Source of the DNA: Halanaerobiales bacterium
Lineage (GTDB): Bacteria > Bacillota_F > Halanaerobiia > DY22613
Reading direction: 5' to 3'
Length of the DNA stretch: 30,620 bases
Assembly: GCA_023128035.1 (NCBI GenBank)
Contig: JAGMES010000044.1
Location: 1 to 30,620, forward strand
Positions 23,694-30,620 of this stretch are shown here, in pieces. A program made the position numbers and the translations under genes. Each line of letters begins with the position of its first letter. Position 1 is the stretch's first letter. Below the pieces are notes generated by a model. That model worked only from the letters and a program-made list of their open reading frames with translations. It ran no database searches and was not told the DNA's origin.

Positions 23694-24581
23694 ATGTCGG
23701 TTAACCTTGAATGGTACAAAGTATTTTATCATGCAGCTAAGATGAGGAGTTTTTCAAAAGCTGCTGAAGAACTATTTATCTCACAACCTGCAGTTAGTCA
23801 AGTTATTAAGCAATTGGAAGAAGAGTTGGATTGTCAATTATTTTTGAGAATCCCCAGAGGTGTTAAATTGACCAGAGAGGGAGAGTTATTATTTAAGTAT
23901 GTAGAGCAAGCATATAATCTAATTAGGACGGCTGAGAAGAAAATTTGTGATATTAATAACCTAGTAAGTGGTGAAATAAAAATAGGGGCCAGCGATACTC
24001 TTAGTAAGTATTATTTACTCCCATATCTCGAAGAATTTCATCAAAGTTATCCAGAAGTAAAGATACAGGTTACGAATCGTACAACTCCAGAAACAATCAA
24101 ACTCTTAAGAACTGGTAATGTAGATTTAGGAATTGTGAATCTTCCTTTAGAGGATGATCATTTAATTATCAAAAAAGGTATAACAATTCAGGATTGTTTT
24201 GTTGCTGACAAAAAATATAAAAAGTTAGCAGAATCAGAAATATTAATTCGTGATCTAATCAATTACCCAATTCTATTATTGGAACAGGGTACAAATACCA
24301 GAAAATTTATCGATACATATGCTGCAAAGCATGGACTGATCCTTACTCCAGAGATCGAACTGGGGAGTATTGATGTTTTAGTTCAGTTTGCAAAAATAGG
24401 TTTAGGTATCTCCTATGTAGTTAAAAATTTTGTAAAAGAAGAATTAGAAAGCAATCATTTATATGAAATTAAGCTAAAAGAGCAAATTCCTGAACGTTCA
24501 ATAGGAATTATAACTTATAAGGATATACCATTATCAAAAGCGGCAGAAAAATTTATTAGTCTTTTTGAATTAGAAAATTAA
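23694..24581 (+). CDS. LysR family transcriptional regulator
   Basis: The ATG at 23694 with GAGGGGGG upstream is preferred to GTG 23679. The 295 residues have the standard length: N-terminal winged HTH (SFSKAAEELFISQPAVSQVIKQLEEELDCQLFLR), linker helix, then an effector domain in two lobes starting GEIKIGASDTLSKYYLLPYLEEFH. The effector start resembles CysB/CbbR-type LysR proteins. No divergent target gene is adjacent: upstream is the tetR remnant and downstream is transposon debris, so the regulon cannot be read from context. Confidence 0.92.
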   Translation: MSVNLEWYKVFYHAAKMRSFSKAAEELFISQPAVSQVIKQLEEELDCQLFLRIPRGVKLTREGELLFKYVEQAYNLIRTAEKKICDINNLVSGEIKIGASDTLSKYYLLPYLEEFHQSYPEVKIQVTNRTTPETIKLLRTGNVDLGIVNLPLEDDHLIIKKGITIQDCFVADKKYKKLAESEILIRDLINYPILLLEQGTNTRKFIDTYAAKHGLILTPEIELGSIDVLVQFAKIGLGISYVVKNFVKEELESNHLYEIKLKEQIPERSIGIITYKDIPLSKAAEKFISLFELEN

Positions 24582-24596
24582 AAATAATGATATAAA

Positions 24597-24720
24597 TGAT
24601 TCGCCCACAAAAAGTATTTTAGTTGCACTCACATACCATGTATAGTATCGAAACCGCCTAATTCGGTACTATATATGGTATGTGAGCTCTTGTGGGACTA
24701 CTTTTTGTGGGCGAATCATT
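24597..24720. repeat. Long palindrome at the truncated end of tnpB
   Basis: Outer arms 24597-24615 and 24699-24719 are exact complements (ATTCGCCCACAAAAAGTA core). Inner arms (ACTCACATACCATGTATAGTA with TACTATATATGGTATGTGAG) pair with one or two mismatches around a short centre. The right outer arm carries tnpB codons in frame, so the left arm is an inverted copy of transposase sequence. Confidence 0.75.
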
Positions 24721-25065
24721 ATATGGGTTAATCTCGATTACTTGAATACCTTCTAGACTTGCTTTATGCTTGACAAACTCTTTAAGTTGATAGTAAGCCC
24801 AAGAAATTTTCTCATAGTTTGAAAGTTTGGCTTTATCAACAGTTACATTCTTTCTGATATGTTTCAAGTCTTCTAAGATAATTAGGGATTTATGTATCTT
24901 AGCAACTTCAATGATATAAAAAGATTTATCAATAACTAACCTGACTGGTACGTTACTTTGAAACTGTGAAATAGCATTTACTTTGACGATTTCAATAGCC
25001 TTTCGGTTACATTCTATAGCAACCTGAGAAGGCAGATCAAAGTTAATTCTCAACACCCTGTACAC
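24658..25065 (-). pseudogene. IS200/IS605 TnpB (OrfB) fragment
   Basis: The frame contains the TnpB core from the middle of the protein: VRLVIDKSFYIIEVAKIHKSLIILEDLKHIRKN, with the RuvC Glu in ILEDL, then WAYYQLKEFVKHKASLEGIQVIEINPYNDSPTKS. The N-terminal HTH/OrfB segment and the C-terminal zinc finger with the last RuvC Asp are missing. The 3' end runs into the palindrome. The apparent start at 25065 is just the junction with the amidohydrolase fragment. It cannot be an active nuclease. Confidence 0.8.
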
Positions 25066-25090
25066 TTGTTTGTGGCTTTTGGTATAGGGT

Positions 25091-25288
25091 ATGTCTACAA
25101 GTCAAGCGCTTCAATCTGTCACACGTATAGCTGCTGAAATCTTAGATATAGATAAAATAACTGGAACATTAGAAGTTGGAAAGATGGCTGATGTTATTAT
25201 TGTTCAAGATGATCCACTTAAAGATATTACTGTATTGCAAGAGAAACCACACTTAGTTATTAAAAAAGGAAAAATTATCGCTAATTAA
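25091..25288 (+). pseudogene. Amidohydrolase C-terminal fragment
   Basis: MSTSQALQSVTRIAAEILDI then ITGTLEVGKMADVIIVQDDPLKDITVL and LVIKKGKII are the C-terminal hallmarks of imidazolonepropionase-like amidohydrolases (composite beta-domain end). The 65 residues lack the whole metal-binding barrel. No ribosome binding site is present. It abuts the tnpB fragment head-to-head at about 25066-25090, so transposon activity probably destroyed the 5' part. Confidence 0.85.
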
Positions 25289-25322
25289 TAAAAAGAGACA
25301 TAAGTTTTTCTTGTGACTACTG

Positions 25323-25360
25323 AAAAAAGGCTATATTTTTAATAAGATATAGCCTTTTTT
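25323..25360. terminator. Terminator after the amidohydrolase fragment
   Basis: AAAAAAGGCTATAT (25323-25336) pairs with ATATAGCCTTTTTT (25347-25360). Confidence 0.85.
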
Positions 25361-25460
25361 ACATTCATAAAATTAATATTTTCGAAATTAGTAGCTTAAA
25401 GGCGTAGCCCTCTTCTCACTCCGCCCAGGGATTTGATTGATTTTTTTTTTTTGAAAGTAC

Positions 25461-25530
25461 TTGAAAATTGTGATTAGAGGGTATATAATTGTTCAGTAAA
25501 GAACGTTTTCTACAGAACATTATTATTTCA
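25461..25530 (+). promoter_or_regulatory. Promoter of the MFS remnant with GAAC half-sites
   Basis: TTGAAA (25461-25466), 17-base spacer, TATAAT (25484-25489). Just downstream are GTTCAGTAAAGAAC (an inverted repeat with 6-base spacing) and two more GAAC half-sites, which may bind a regulator. Confidence 0.6.
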
Positions 25531-25575
25531 CGGAACGAAACTTTTGGCAAAAGATGTAAGGAGGTGAGATAGTTA

Positions 25576-26374
25576 ATGAGTCAAAAATTAAAGAAATCAG
25601 AAATTAATTTTTTGGTTGGAATAGCTTCTGCTCTAGGGTTAAGGCAGTTTTCACTGATTCTTGCAATGCCATTACTAGCTGTTTACGGAAATACTCTTCA
25701 AGGAAGTGGTGCTATTATGGCAGTAGCATATTCCTGGATAGGTGATGTTATATCCGAAACAAAACGAAATGAGGCAATGAGCATTGTGGGGATTGCTTTT
25801 GGTTTAGCTGGAACAGTTGGATTTATCGGAGCTACACTTTTAAATAAGGTATTTTCAGTTTCTCAGATATTTTTGTTTTGTGCTATATTTACGATTTTTT
25901 GTTTATTATTCTTTAGTAAGTGTTTTCATTATAGTTCCACAACTAGTAGATAAAACTATTGGTATTAGTGAAATGTGGAAATTTTTTATACCAGGAACAT
26001 TATTAGGAATAATTGCGATGAGAATTTCTGCAAAATTTGCTGACAAAGGATATGAAAAAAGCATAATAAATGTTGCATTCTTTGTTATCATTACTTCAAT
26101 AAGTTGCCTTTTTGTAGAAAGTATATACTTTATAGCAGTTGGTTTGATATTATATTTTATAGGTTATATGTGTTTAGTATCATTATTTCCTGCAACTGTA
26201 ACGAAACTTGCACCAAAAAATGCTATGGGTGCTGTAACAGGTATTTTTTGGGGTGTAAGTAAAAATATAGCCGTTGGTGTACTATTAACTCTTTGCGTTA
26301 TCACAATGTTTATAGTGACTACTGTTCAAAGATATTCCCTTGAAATTAATGCCCTTGAATTTAATGAGGAATAA
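25576..26374 (+). pseudogene. MFS transporter, deleted and frameshifted
   Basis: The first frame starts MSQKLKKSEINFLVGIASALGLRQFSLILAMPLLAVYG (TM1), then jumps to GSGAIMAVAYSWIGDVISETKRNEAMSIVGIAFGLAGTVGF (TM4-5 loop), so TM2-3 are lost. After about residue 118 the frame shifts to VSVFIIVPQLVDKTIGISEMWKFFIPGTLLGIIAMRISAKFADKGYEKS (second half), continuing to 26374. Twelve helices would be needed; roughly nine remain, in two frames. The promoter and ribosome binding site (GGAGGTGA) are intact. Confidence 0.85.
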
Positions 26375-26423
26375 TATGTTTATTTTAATATATGATGAAA
26401 TCACGCAAAAAGGAGTTATTGAG

Positions 26424-26741
26424 ATGTTATCAGATAACAATCGGATAAATCGTGAAAAGAAAACTATAGAAAATATGATTAAACTTTATTGTAAAAAAAA
26501 TCATAAATCGAATAAGTATTTATGTAAAGAATATGCTGAACTATTAAATTATTCAAATAAGCGTCTTGATAGTTGTAGGTTTGGAGAGAATAAGCCTACT
26601 TGTGGAAAATGTAAGATACATTGTTATAAAAAGGAGATGCGAGATAGGATGAAAAGTGTTATGAGGTATGCGGGCCCAAAAATGTTAATTAGCCATCCGA
26701 TAGTTGCAATACAACATTATATTGATGGGTTTAGAAAATGA
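26424..26741 (+). CDS. YgbA family (nitrous/nitric oxide-responsive) protein
   Basis: The ATG at 26424, after AAAGGAG, is chosen; the longer frame would overlap the MFS remnant. The 105-residue soluble protein has the YgbA_NO pattern: Cys23, His27, Cys34, Cys51, then KPTCGKCKIHCY (Cys60, 63, 67) and VMRYAGPKMLISHPIVAIQHYIDG. The Cys set could bind a metal or iron-sulfur cluster. The family is induced by nitric oxide in enterobacteria (NsrR regulon). Here it precedes an HsmA-like membrane protein and a Crp/Fnr regulator, which fits nitrosative or anaerobic stress. The exact function is unknown. Confidence 0.88.
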   Translation: MLSDNNRINREKKTIENMIKLYCKKNHKSNKYLCKEYAELLNYSNKRLDSCRFGENKPTCGKCKIHCYKKEMRDRMKSVMRYAGPKMLISHPIVAIQHYIDGFRK

Positions 26742-26852
26742 GGATATCTTAGTAATTCTTTAAATTAGCAGTTCAATAACCAGTATATTTATGAGCAGTA
26801 TTTATAGATTATTATAAGTATTAGATATGTATAACAAGGAGGAATTATTAAA

Positions 26853-27224
26853 ATGTTAGTTTTTTCAATTATATCAATGTTTTTAGCTTTAACTTTTTAT
26901 ACATTGGGAGTATGGGGAGAACGTTTAAAGGGTATTGTTACCAAAAAACATGTGATCTTTTTTTGGATAGGTTTTACCTTTGATACTATAGGCACAACAA
27001 TTATGACACAGATGACTGAAAAACAGCAAATCCTTCAATTTAACCTTCATTCGATTACAGGAGCCCTAGCAATAATTTTGATGGCTGTACATGCGATTTG
27101 GGCAACTTATGTTATCTGGAAGAAAGATGAAAACAAGATGAAGAATTTTCATCGTTTTAGTTTATTTGTATGGTTGTTATGGCTTATTCCATTTGTTACC
27201 GGAATGATTCTCAATATGGGATGA
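26853..27224 (+). CDS. HsmA-like (TIGR03987 family) membrane protein
   Basis: The 123-residue protein has four predicted helices (about 2-20, 33-50, 67-90, 102-121) and conserved His residues at helix edges (LHSITGALAIILMAVHAIWATYV, NFHRFS), matching the TIGR03987/HsmA-like family. The paired His pattern could coordinate haem, though no haem role is proven here. Ribosome binding site AAGGAGG. It lies between the YgbA-family and Crp/Fnr genes. Confidence 0.75.
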   Translation: MLVFSIISMFLALTFYTLGVWGERLKGIVTKKHVIFFWIGFTFDTIGTTIMTQMTEKQQILQFNLHSITGALAIILMAVHAIWATYVIWKKDENKMKNFHRFSLFVWLLWLIPFVTGMILNMG

Positions 27225-27356
27225 TAGGTTATATATATGTTCTGTGGGTAACGATTTCTATAAGTTAATACTATCTTGTGAGAAAATGTTAGACTGAAAG
27301 AGGTAAGTTTTATAATTGATGAGTATGGAGATTATAAAGATTATGAAAGTTAATTC

Positions 27357-27386
27357 AAGCTGCTGATAATTATGTCAGCAGCTTTT
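27357..27386 (+). terminator. Terminator before the crp/fnr gene
   Basis: AAGCTGCTGA (27357-27366) pairs with TCAGCAGCTT (27375-27384), then TT. The spacer 27225-27467 shows no further gene. Confidence 0.8.
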
Positions 27387-27476
27387 CGTATATTTCTTGT
27401 CTCTCTTTTTATTAATTTTCTTTTAAAGGAAATCAGTTAGTAATCAGAGAATGTTCAATCTTAAGAGGTGATTATT

Positions 27477-28154
27477 TTGATTCAAAACTTACGCATCTTA
27501 AAAAAATGCAAACTCTTTAGCAATATGACAGAGGAAGAGATTTTTGCATCTTTGGAAAAAATCAATTCTAGTATCCAGTTGTTTAGTTCTGAAGAGATGA
27601 TTGCATTAGAGGATAATCGATGTGCAAATTTAGGAATTATACTAAAAGGAACTGTTGAAGTAAAAAAGAATTATGCTTCTGGAAAGGCAGTGGTTATGGC
27701 TCGCTTAAAAGAAGGTGATACTTTTGGAGAAGTATTAATCTTTGGAACAATTAACCATTATCCAGCTAGTATTTTTGCTATAGATCAGACTAAGATTATG
27801 TTTATACCACAAAAAGATATTCTTACTCTTTGTCATGAGAATACAACTTTCATGGAAAATTTCATGCGAATGCTTTCAAATAAAACCATTATTCTAAATA
27901 ATAAAATTCAATTACTTACGTTTGGTAACATACGTCAAAAGATTTGTTTTTATTTGTTGGAACAGTATAAAATTAAAAAGGACACTAAAATTGAACTAAC
28001 TATTTCTAAGAAAAACTTAGCAGAAGAAATGGGGATTCAACGACCATCTTTATCAAGAGAATTGATTAAGATGAGAACTGAGGGATTGATTGATTTTCAT
28101 AAGAATATTATTGAATTGAAGGATTTGTGTGAGATTGAGAAAACGATAATTTAG
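27477..28154 (+). CDS. Crp/Fnr family transcriptional regulator
   Basis: TTG at 27477 with AAGAGGTG upstream is chosen over GTG 27468. The 225 residues contain a cyclic-nucleotide-binding-like domain (about 15-125: KLFSNMTEEEIF, GIILKGTVEVKKNY, LKEGDTFGEVLIFG), a dimerisation helix and a Crp-type winged HTH (ISKKNLAEEMGIQRPSLSRELIKMRTEGLID). It has no N-terminal Cys cluster like E. coli Fnr; only isolated Cys residues are seen, so the sensor may be haem, NO or redox based. The same architecture is seen in DNR/NO-responsive regulators. A matching palindrome is found at the permease promoter (29632-29645), so this protein probably activates that operon. Confidence 0.88.
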   Translation: MIQNLRILKKCKLFSNMTEEEIFASLEKINSSIQLFSSEEMIALEDNRCANLGIILKGTVEVKKNYASGKAVVMARLKEGDTFGEVLIFGTINHYPASIFAIDQTKIMFIPQKDILTLCHENTTFMENFMRMLSNKTIILNNKIQLLTFGNIRQKICFYLLEQYKIKKDTKIELTISKKNLAEEMGIQRPSLSRELIKMRTEGLIDFHKNIIELKDLCEIEKTII

Positions 28155-28331
28155 CAACTTTCTGAGTTGAGTGCAAGGGTGCGTTTAATGGCATATCATA
28201 TATTGAAAAAAGTTCCTTATAAAAGTCAGCTCTGCATAGCTTTGTATTTTAAAGAAAGCTTAGTTTAGTACTAATACTTTTTTTAATATATGATATGCCA
28301 TTAAACGAAACTTTGCAAACTGCGAAAGTTG
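28155..28331. mobile_element. MITE-like element with long terminal inverted repeats
   Basis: About 55-bp imperfect inverted repeats lie at both ends (outer CAACTTTC / GAAAGTTG; inner CGTTTAATGGCATATCATAT and its complement, nearly perfect) around about 65 bp of non-coding sequence. The left end starts directly after the crp/fnr stop codon. The 18 bp spanning its right end recur exactly at 15508-15525. There is no transposase. Transcribed, it folds into a long hairpin that may also act as the terminator of the crp/fnr gene. Confidence 0.75.
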
Positions 28332-28380
28332 TATAATTACTTAAATATAAAAGGCCAGAAATAATGATAAGAAATTTTTC

Positions 28381-29091
28381 TTATGATATAGCCATTACGG
28401 GGCAACTCTCTTTAGCCTTTTCAATTTGTTCCTGACAACTATCTACATCAATCTCTAGTATGATAACAGCTTTTTTATTATCAATCTTGAAAATGTCAGG
28501 ACATATTTTTACACAGATTCCACACCCTACACAGACTTCTGGTTGAATCATAGGTGAATTGCTAGGGCGATTTTCGGCAAGTGGGAGATCATCTTTTTGA
28601 ATAACTTTCTCCATAATATATGCCATAATATAGATCGCGACGATTGTAAAGATCCAACGAATCACCATGTATTTGAAACCCATAAATTTAACTTCATTGA
28701 TCAGCATAGGAACTTTTACAACGGCCCATGCGCTCAAAATAATTACAATATTCCCGATACTCGCGCCTTTATTAAAAAGCATTTGGCAAACCGGGAAGGC
28801 GGCATAAATTGGCCCGGCAGATAGAGAACCTATGGCTAATGAAACAAGTTTTCCTTTTAGACCAGAACTGCTTCCGAAATGTTTGGCAATAATTCTAGTT
28901 GGCACCCATGTTTGAATAATAGCTGTTAAAACAAATACGGCGGGCAATATCTGAAGCATTTCTTTAAAATAATATGTGCTTTTACTTAAAGCTTTCAATC
29001 CCAGATCTGCTTTAAAAATAAAAAGAAAAGAGTATCCTAAAAGACTTAGCATTAAAATTTTATTCTTTTTAATAAATGTTTTTATGGTCAT
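28381..29091 (-). CDS. COG0701-type permease half fused to a ferredoxin domain
   Basis: The start is at 29091 (MTIKTFIKKNKILM), overlapping the preceding stop by one base (TAATG) with GGGGGT upstream. About 170 residues of membrane helices include the permease motif GSLSAGPIYAAFPVCQML and IGNIVIILSAWAVVKVPML. After a short linker, a C-terminal ferredoxin (about 187-236) has VCVGCGICVKICPDIF and a distant SCPVMAI: Cys residues for one [4Fe-4S] cluster. COG0701 permeases include ArsP-type organoarsenical exporters; the substrate here is unknown. The fused iron-sulfur domain on the cytosolic side suggests redox gating or metal/sulfur chemistry. Confidence 0.82.
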   Translation of the reverse strand: MTIKTFIKKNKILMLSLLGYSFLFIFKADLGLKALSKSTYYFKEMLQILPAVFVLTAIIQTWVPTRIIAKHFGSSSGLKGKLVSLAIGSLSAGPIYAAFPVCQMLFNKGASIGNIVIILSAWAVVKVPMLINEVKFMGFKYMVIRWIFTIVAIYIMAYIMEKVIQKDDLPLAENRPSNSPMIQPEVCVGCGICVKICPDIFKIDNKKAVIILEIDVDSCQEQIEKAKESCPVMAIS

Positions 29092-29567
29092 TAGAATAAT
29101 ACCCCCAAACACAGAGCTATAAAAATCGCAGATACAAAACTTATGAGATTGCGACGGAGTGCGAATTTTTTACCGAATGTTTTCATTTCAAGCGGAAAGG
29201 TTATAAATCCAACCATTGTTAAAGTAGTTAAAAAAGCTGTTAAAGCGATAATATTGGCCCCACTATCTTTGAGAGAACCGACCAGAGGAAAAGCTACAAA
29301 GGCTGGTATAATTGTAATAGTTCCGACAATTGCAGCACCTATTGTTGAGCTGATTATTTTCCCTTCACCAAGCAATGAACGAATTACTTCTTCAGGGATC
29401 AGAGCTAATATTAAGCCGATTAATAGCAAAACTCCCACAATATCAGAAATCATCCCACCCATCATGCCTTTTGCTTTTTTGATAGATTCTAGTGTTTTTC
29501 CACGATCTTTATATAGTGAAAAAACTAACGCTAGGACAGTCACTAGAAGTAAAATAACTGTTGACAC
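29091..29567 (-). CDS. COG0701-type permease, N-terminal half
   Basis: The 158-residue protein has four predicted helices. ISDIVGVLLLIGLILALIPEEVIRSLLGEG and AAIVGTITIIPAFVAFPLVGSL match the first half of COG0701 permeases. The GTG start (MSTVILL) is preceded by GGAGGAGG. The next gene carries the other half, so the transporter is split over two overlapping genes and probably assembles as a heterodimer. Expression is from a promoter with a Crp/Fnr-like palindrome at -41.5. Confidence 0.82.
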   Translation of the reverse strand: MSTVILLLVTVLALVFSLYKDRGKTLESIKKAKGMMGGMISDIVGVLLLIGLILALIPEEVIRSLLGEGKIISSTIGAAIVGTITIIPAFVAFPLVGSLKDSGANIIALTAFLTTLTMVGFITFPLEMKTFGKKFALRRNLISFVSAIFIALCLGVLF

Positions 29568-29603
29568 AATATACCTCCTCCTTTCATTTCTGTTGATAAA
29601 ATG

Positions 29604-29645
29604 AGTATAACAAAAATAGCATTATTCGGCGGTAACAAATGTTAC
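29604..29645 (-). promoter_or_regulatory. Permease promoter with Crp/Fnr-type palindrome at -41.5
   Basis: On the minus strand a TATACT -10 box (29609-29604) lacks a good -35. Instead, the perfect palindrome GTAACAAATGTTAC (29632-29645) is centred at 29638.5, 41.5 bp from the predicted start near 29597. That is the class II activator position for Crp/Fnr proteins. Confidence 0.7.
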
Positions 29646-29670
29646 GGATTGGGTTGACACTTCACTATAA

Positions 29671-29731
29671 ATAGTATATCGAAATCCTATGAACAAATAC
29701 ATTTTTTATTCATAGGATTATGATATACTAT
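29671..29731. promoter_or_regulatory. Operator: 23-bp inverted repeat before the truncated tetR
   Basis: Arms 29671-29693 and 29709-29731 are complementary except at two positions (ATAGTATATC and AATCCTATGAA blocks), with a 15-base spacer. TTGACA at 29654-29659 is a -35 for the tetR gene. The paired sites would let a TetR dimer control the divergent promoters. Confidence 0.75.
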
Positions 29732-29751
29732 TTTTTAATGGAGGTAAAATT

Positions 29752-30009
29752 ATGGCAAAAGCATTTAGCGATAATGAGAAAAAAATAATCAAAAATGCGA
29801 TTATTGAAAAAGGACGAGAGTTGTTTGGCAAATATGGCTTTAAGAAAACAGCTATAGGAGATTTGACAAAGTCTACTGGTATTTCACAGGGTTCATTTTA
29901 TAGTTTTTTTAATTCAAAGGAAGAGTTATACTTTGAAATTTTGGAAATTGAAGAGCAAGTTATAAGAGAAAAATTATTAAGTGAAATTATAAGAAAGATA
30001 TTTGAGTGA
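29752..30009 (+). CDS. TetR family regulator, truncated to the DNA-binding domain
   Basis: 85 residues: KNAIIEKGRELFGKYGFKKTAIGDLTKSTGISQGSFYSFFNSKEELYFEIL is a complete TetR HTH. Normal TetR proteins are about 190-200 residues; here the ligand/dimer domain is missing and the frame ends 25 residues later, just before a terminator. The ribosome binding site (GGAGG) and operator are intact. Without a dimerisation domain it is probably non-functional, or acts only as a weak monomer. It is divergent from the permease operon, which it may once have repressed. Confidence 0.75.
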   Translation: MAKAFSDNEKKIIKNAIIEKGRELFGKYGFKKTAIGDLTKSTGISQGSFYSFFNSKEELYFEILEIEEQVIREKLLSEIIRKIFE

Positions 30010-30032
30010 TAAAGAATTTGTGAGTAGAAGGT

Positions 30033-30075
30033 ATCCATCTTATCTGAGATTAATTTCAGGTAAGATGGATTTTTA
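30033..30075 (+). terminator. Terminator of the truncated tetR
   Basis: ATCCATCTTATCTGA (30033-30047) pairs with TCAGGTAAGATGGAT (30056-30070), followed by TTTTT. Confidence 0.85.
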
Positions 30076-30387
30076 ATTTCTTCAAGAGATAATTATGGCA
30101 TATATAAATATTTTTTTGGGTTTGACAGACTTATTTACTAAAATAGCTTTAAATTTATAGATGTTTTGTGTATTTTTTTTGATTAATCATCTTTCGTATA
30201 ATATATTATTAGTAAAAAAGCACGCTGGAACTGCTCTAATGTAAACTTGTAAGTTGGTAATACAATTATCAAAAACCGAACATTTAAATATTTATTAAAT
30301 ATAATGTTAAATAAAGAGTAATTTTCAATCTAATATTTTATAACTATATTATACAATGTAGGGAAATATTAGCAAAAAATAAATTAA

Positions 30388-30620
30388 TTAGGTTTTTGTA
30401 TTGTAGTATTCTTATTTAGTATAAGTGTAAATGCAAAAATAGCAAAAGATAAAAATCTAGTTTATCTTGAGATAGGCAGTAATGTTGTTTTTAATTTTAT
30501 TGTTCCAGAGATTCCGGAAGTGTACATTTTACATGATGAGAGAAATATAGAAACTATGGAGGAAAAAGCCCTTGACTTTGTTGAAATGTATAGTATGAAT
30601 AATCGTGTGCCTGGAATAAG
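30388..30620 (+). CDS. Partial secreted protein, start not identified, 3' end outside window
   Basis: The frame from 30388, directly after a TAA, reads GFCIVVFLFSISVNAKIAKD, a signal-peptide-like hydrophobic run ending in VNA, and continues open to the window end (VYLEIGSNVVFNFIVPEIPEVYILHDE...). No ATG/GTG/TTG start with a ribosome binding site is in frame, so the 5' end may be frameshifted or lost. No family is recognised. The spacer 30076-30387 shows no other feature I can support. Confidence 0.45.

Noticed and set aside
28597..28824. 75-codon plus-strand frame inside the permease-ferredoxin gene
   Set aside because: Antisense shadow; His/Asn-rich composition and no start signal.
29143..29604. 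153-codon plus-strand frame antisense to the permease
   Set aside because: It is the mirror of a well-supported membrane protein gene, has low-complexity basic/hydrophobic composition, and would cover the permease promoter.
1..30620. CRISPR array, rRNA genes, phage structural genes, integrase or replication origin
   Set aside because: I saw no regularly spaced direct repeats, no conserved rRNA segments, and no recognisable integrase, capsid or dnaA-box cluster.

Overview
The window is AT-rich (by eye about one third G+C), uses strong GGAGG-type ribosome binding sites with many TTG/GTG starts, and carries TTGACA-17-TATAAT promoters and U-tract terminators. That fits a low-GC, probably anaerobic Firmicute. 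Two secreted, beta-rich proteins look like outer-membrane proteins: one at 5327-5764 ends in an aromatic beta-signal-like tail, and one at 15621-17642 is very large. They suggest a diderm lineage such as Halanaerobiales. The lineage is inferred; no rRNA or other marker gene is present.

Region 1 (1-9100) is a tRNA-Ser(CGA)-derived hotspot. At least six decayed 3' halves of a tRNA-Ser with anticodon CGA (about 1137, 1555, 3777, 4098, 6846 and 7998), some followed by copies of the same terminator hairpin (1631, 6791, 8059), separate small cassettes. The cassettes are: an ImmA/IrrE-like metallopeptidase plus a small partner; a three-gene operon of ADP-ribosyltransferase-like toxin, small antitoxin and SecB-like chaperone (2102-3454), which closely matches the layout of the CmdTAC toxin-antitoxin-chaperone phage-defence system; a PadR regulator with a DUF2812 membrane protein; a secreted beta-protein; a gluzincin-type metallopeptidase; a second ART-like pair (DUF3990/DUF3791); and a DUF2975 membrane protein with a YozG-type HTH regulator. 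A deleted relic of the padR promoter and gene lies at 1412-1485.

Region 2 (9100-15600) starts with gene debris: a doubly deleted flavin disulfide oxidoreductase, an E2-like fragment and a DinD-like chimera. A Bce-type peptide-resistance/sensing ABC transporter follows on the minus strand: an ATPase, an intact permease, and a second permease copy broken by an 88-bp deletion. Its upstream flank carries an IS200/IS605 right-end (omegaRNA-like) sequence without tnpB.

Region 3 (15600-24600) holds a large putative outer-membrane protein, a secreted subtilisin, a DUF3800 protein, and a C74-type purine (guanine) riboswitch ahead of a COG2509 FAD-dependent dehydrogenase. This converges on a decayed purA. 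Next come a frameshifted tetR with a pentanucleotide repeat and an intact LysR regulator.

Region 4 (24600-30620) begins with more debris (tnpB, amidohydrolase and MFS fragments). It continues with a likely nitric-oxide/anaerobic stress cluster: YgbA-family protein, HsmA-like membrane protein, Crp/Fnr regulator, and a split COG0701 permease whose second half is fused to a ferredoxin. The permease promoter has a perfect GTAACA-N2-TGTTAC palindrome centred 41.5 bp from the predicted start, as expected for Crp/Fnr class II activation. A MITE-like element sits directly after the crp/fnr stop codon. The window ends with a truncated TetR under a 23-bp inverted-repeat operator and a start-less partial gene.

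Overall, the striking features are the TAC-type defence operon in a tRNA-Ser cassette array, and the large number of genes caught partway through decay.
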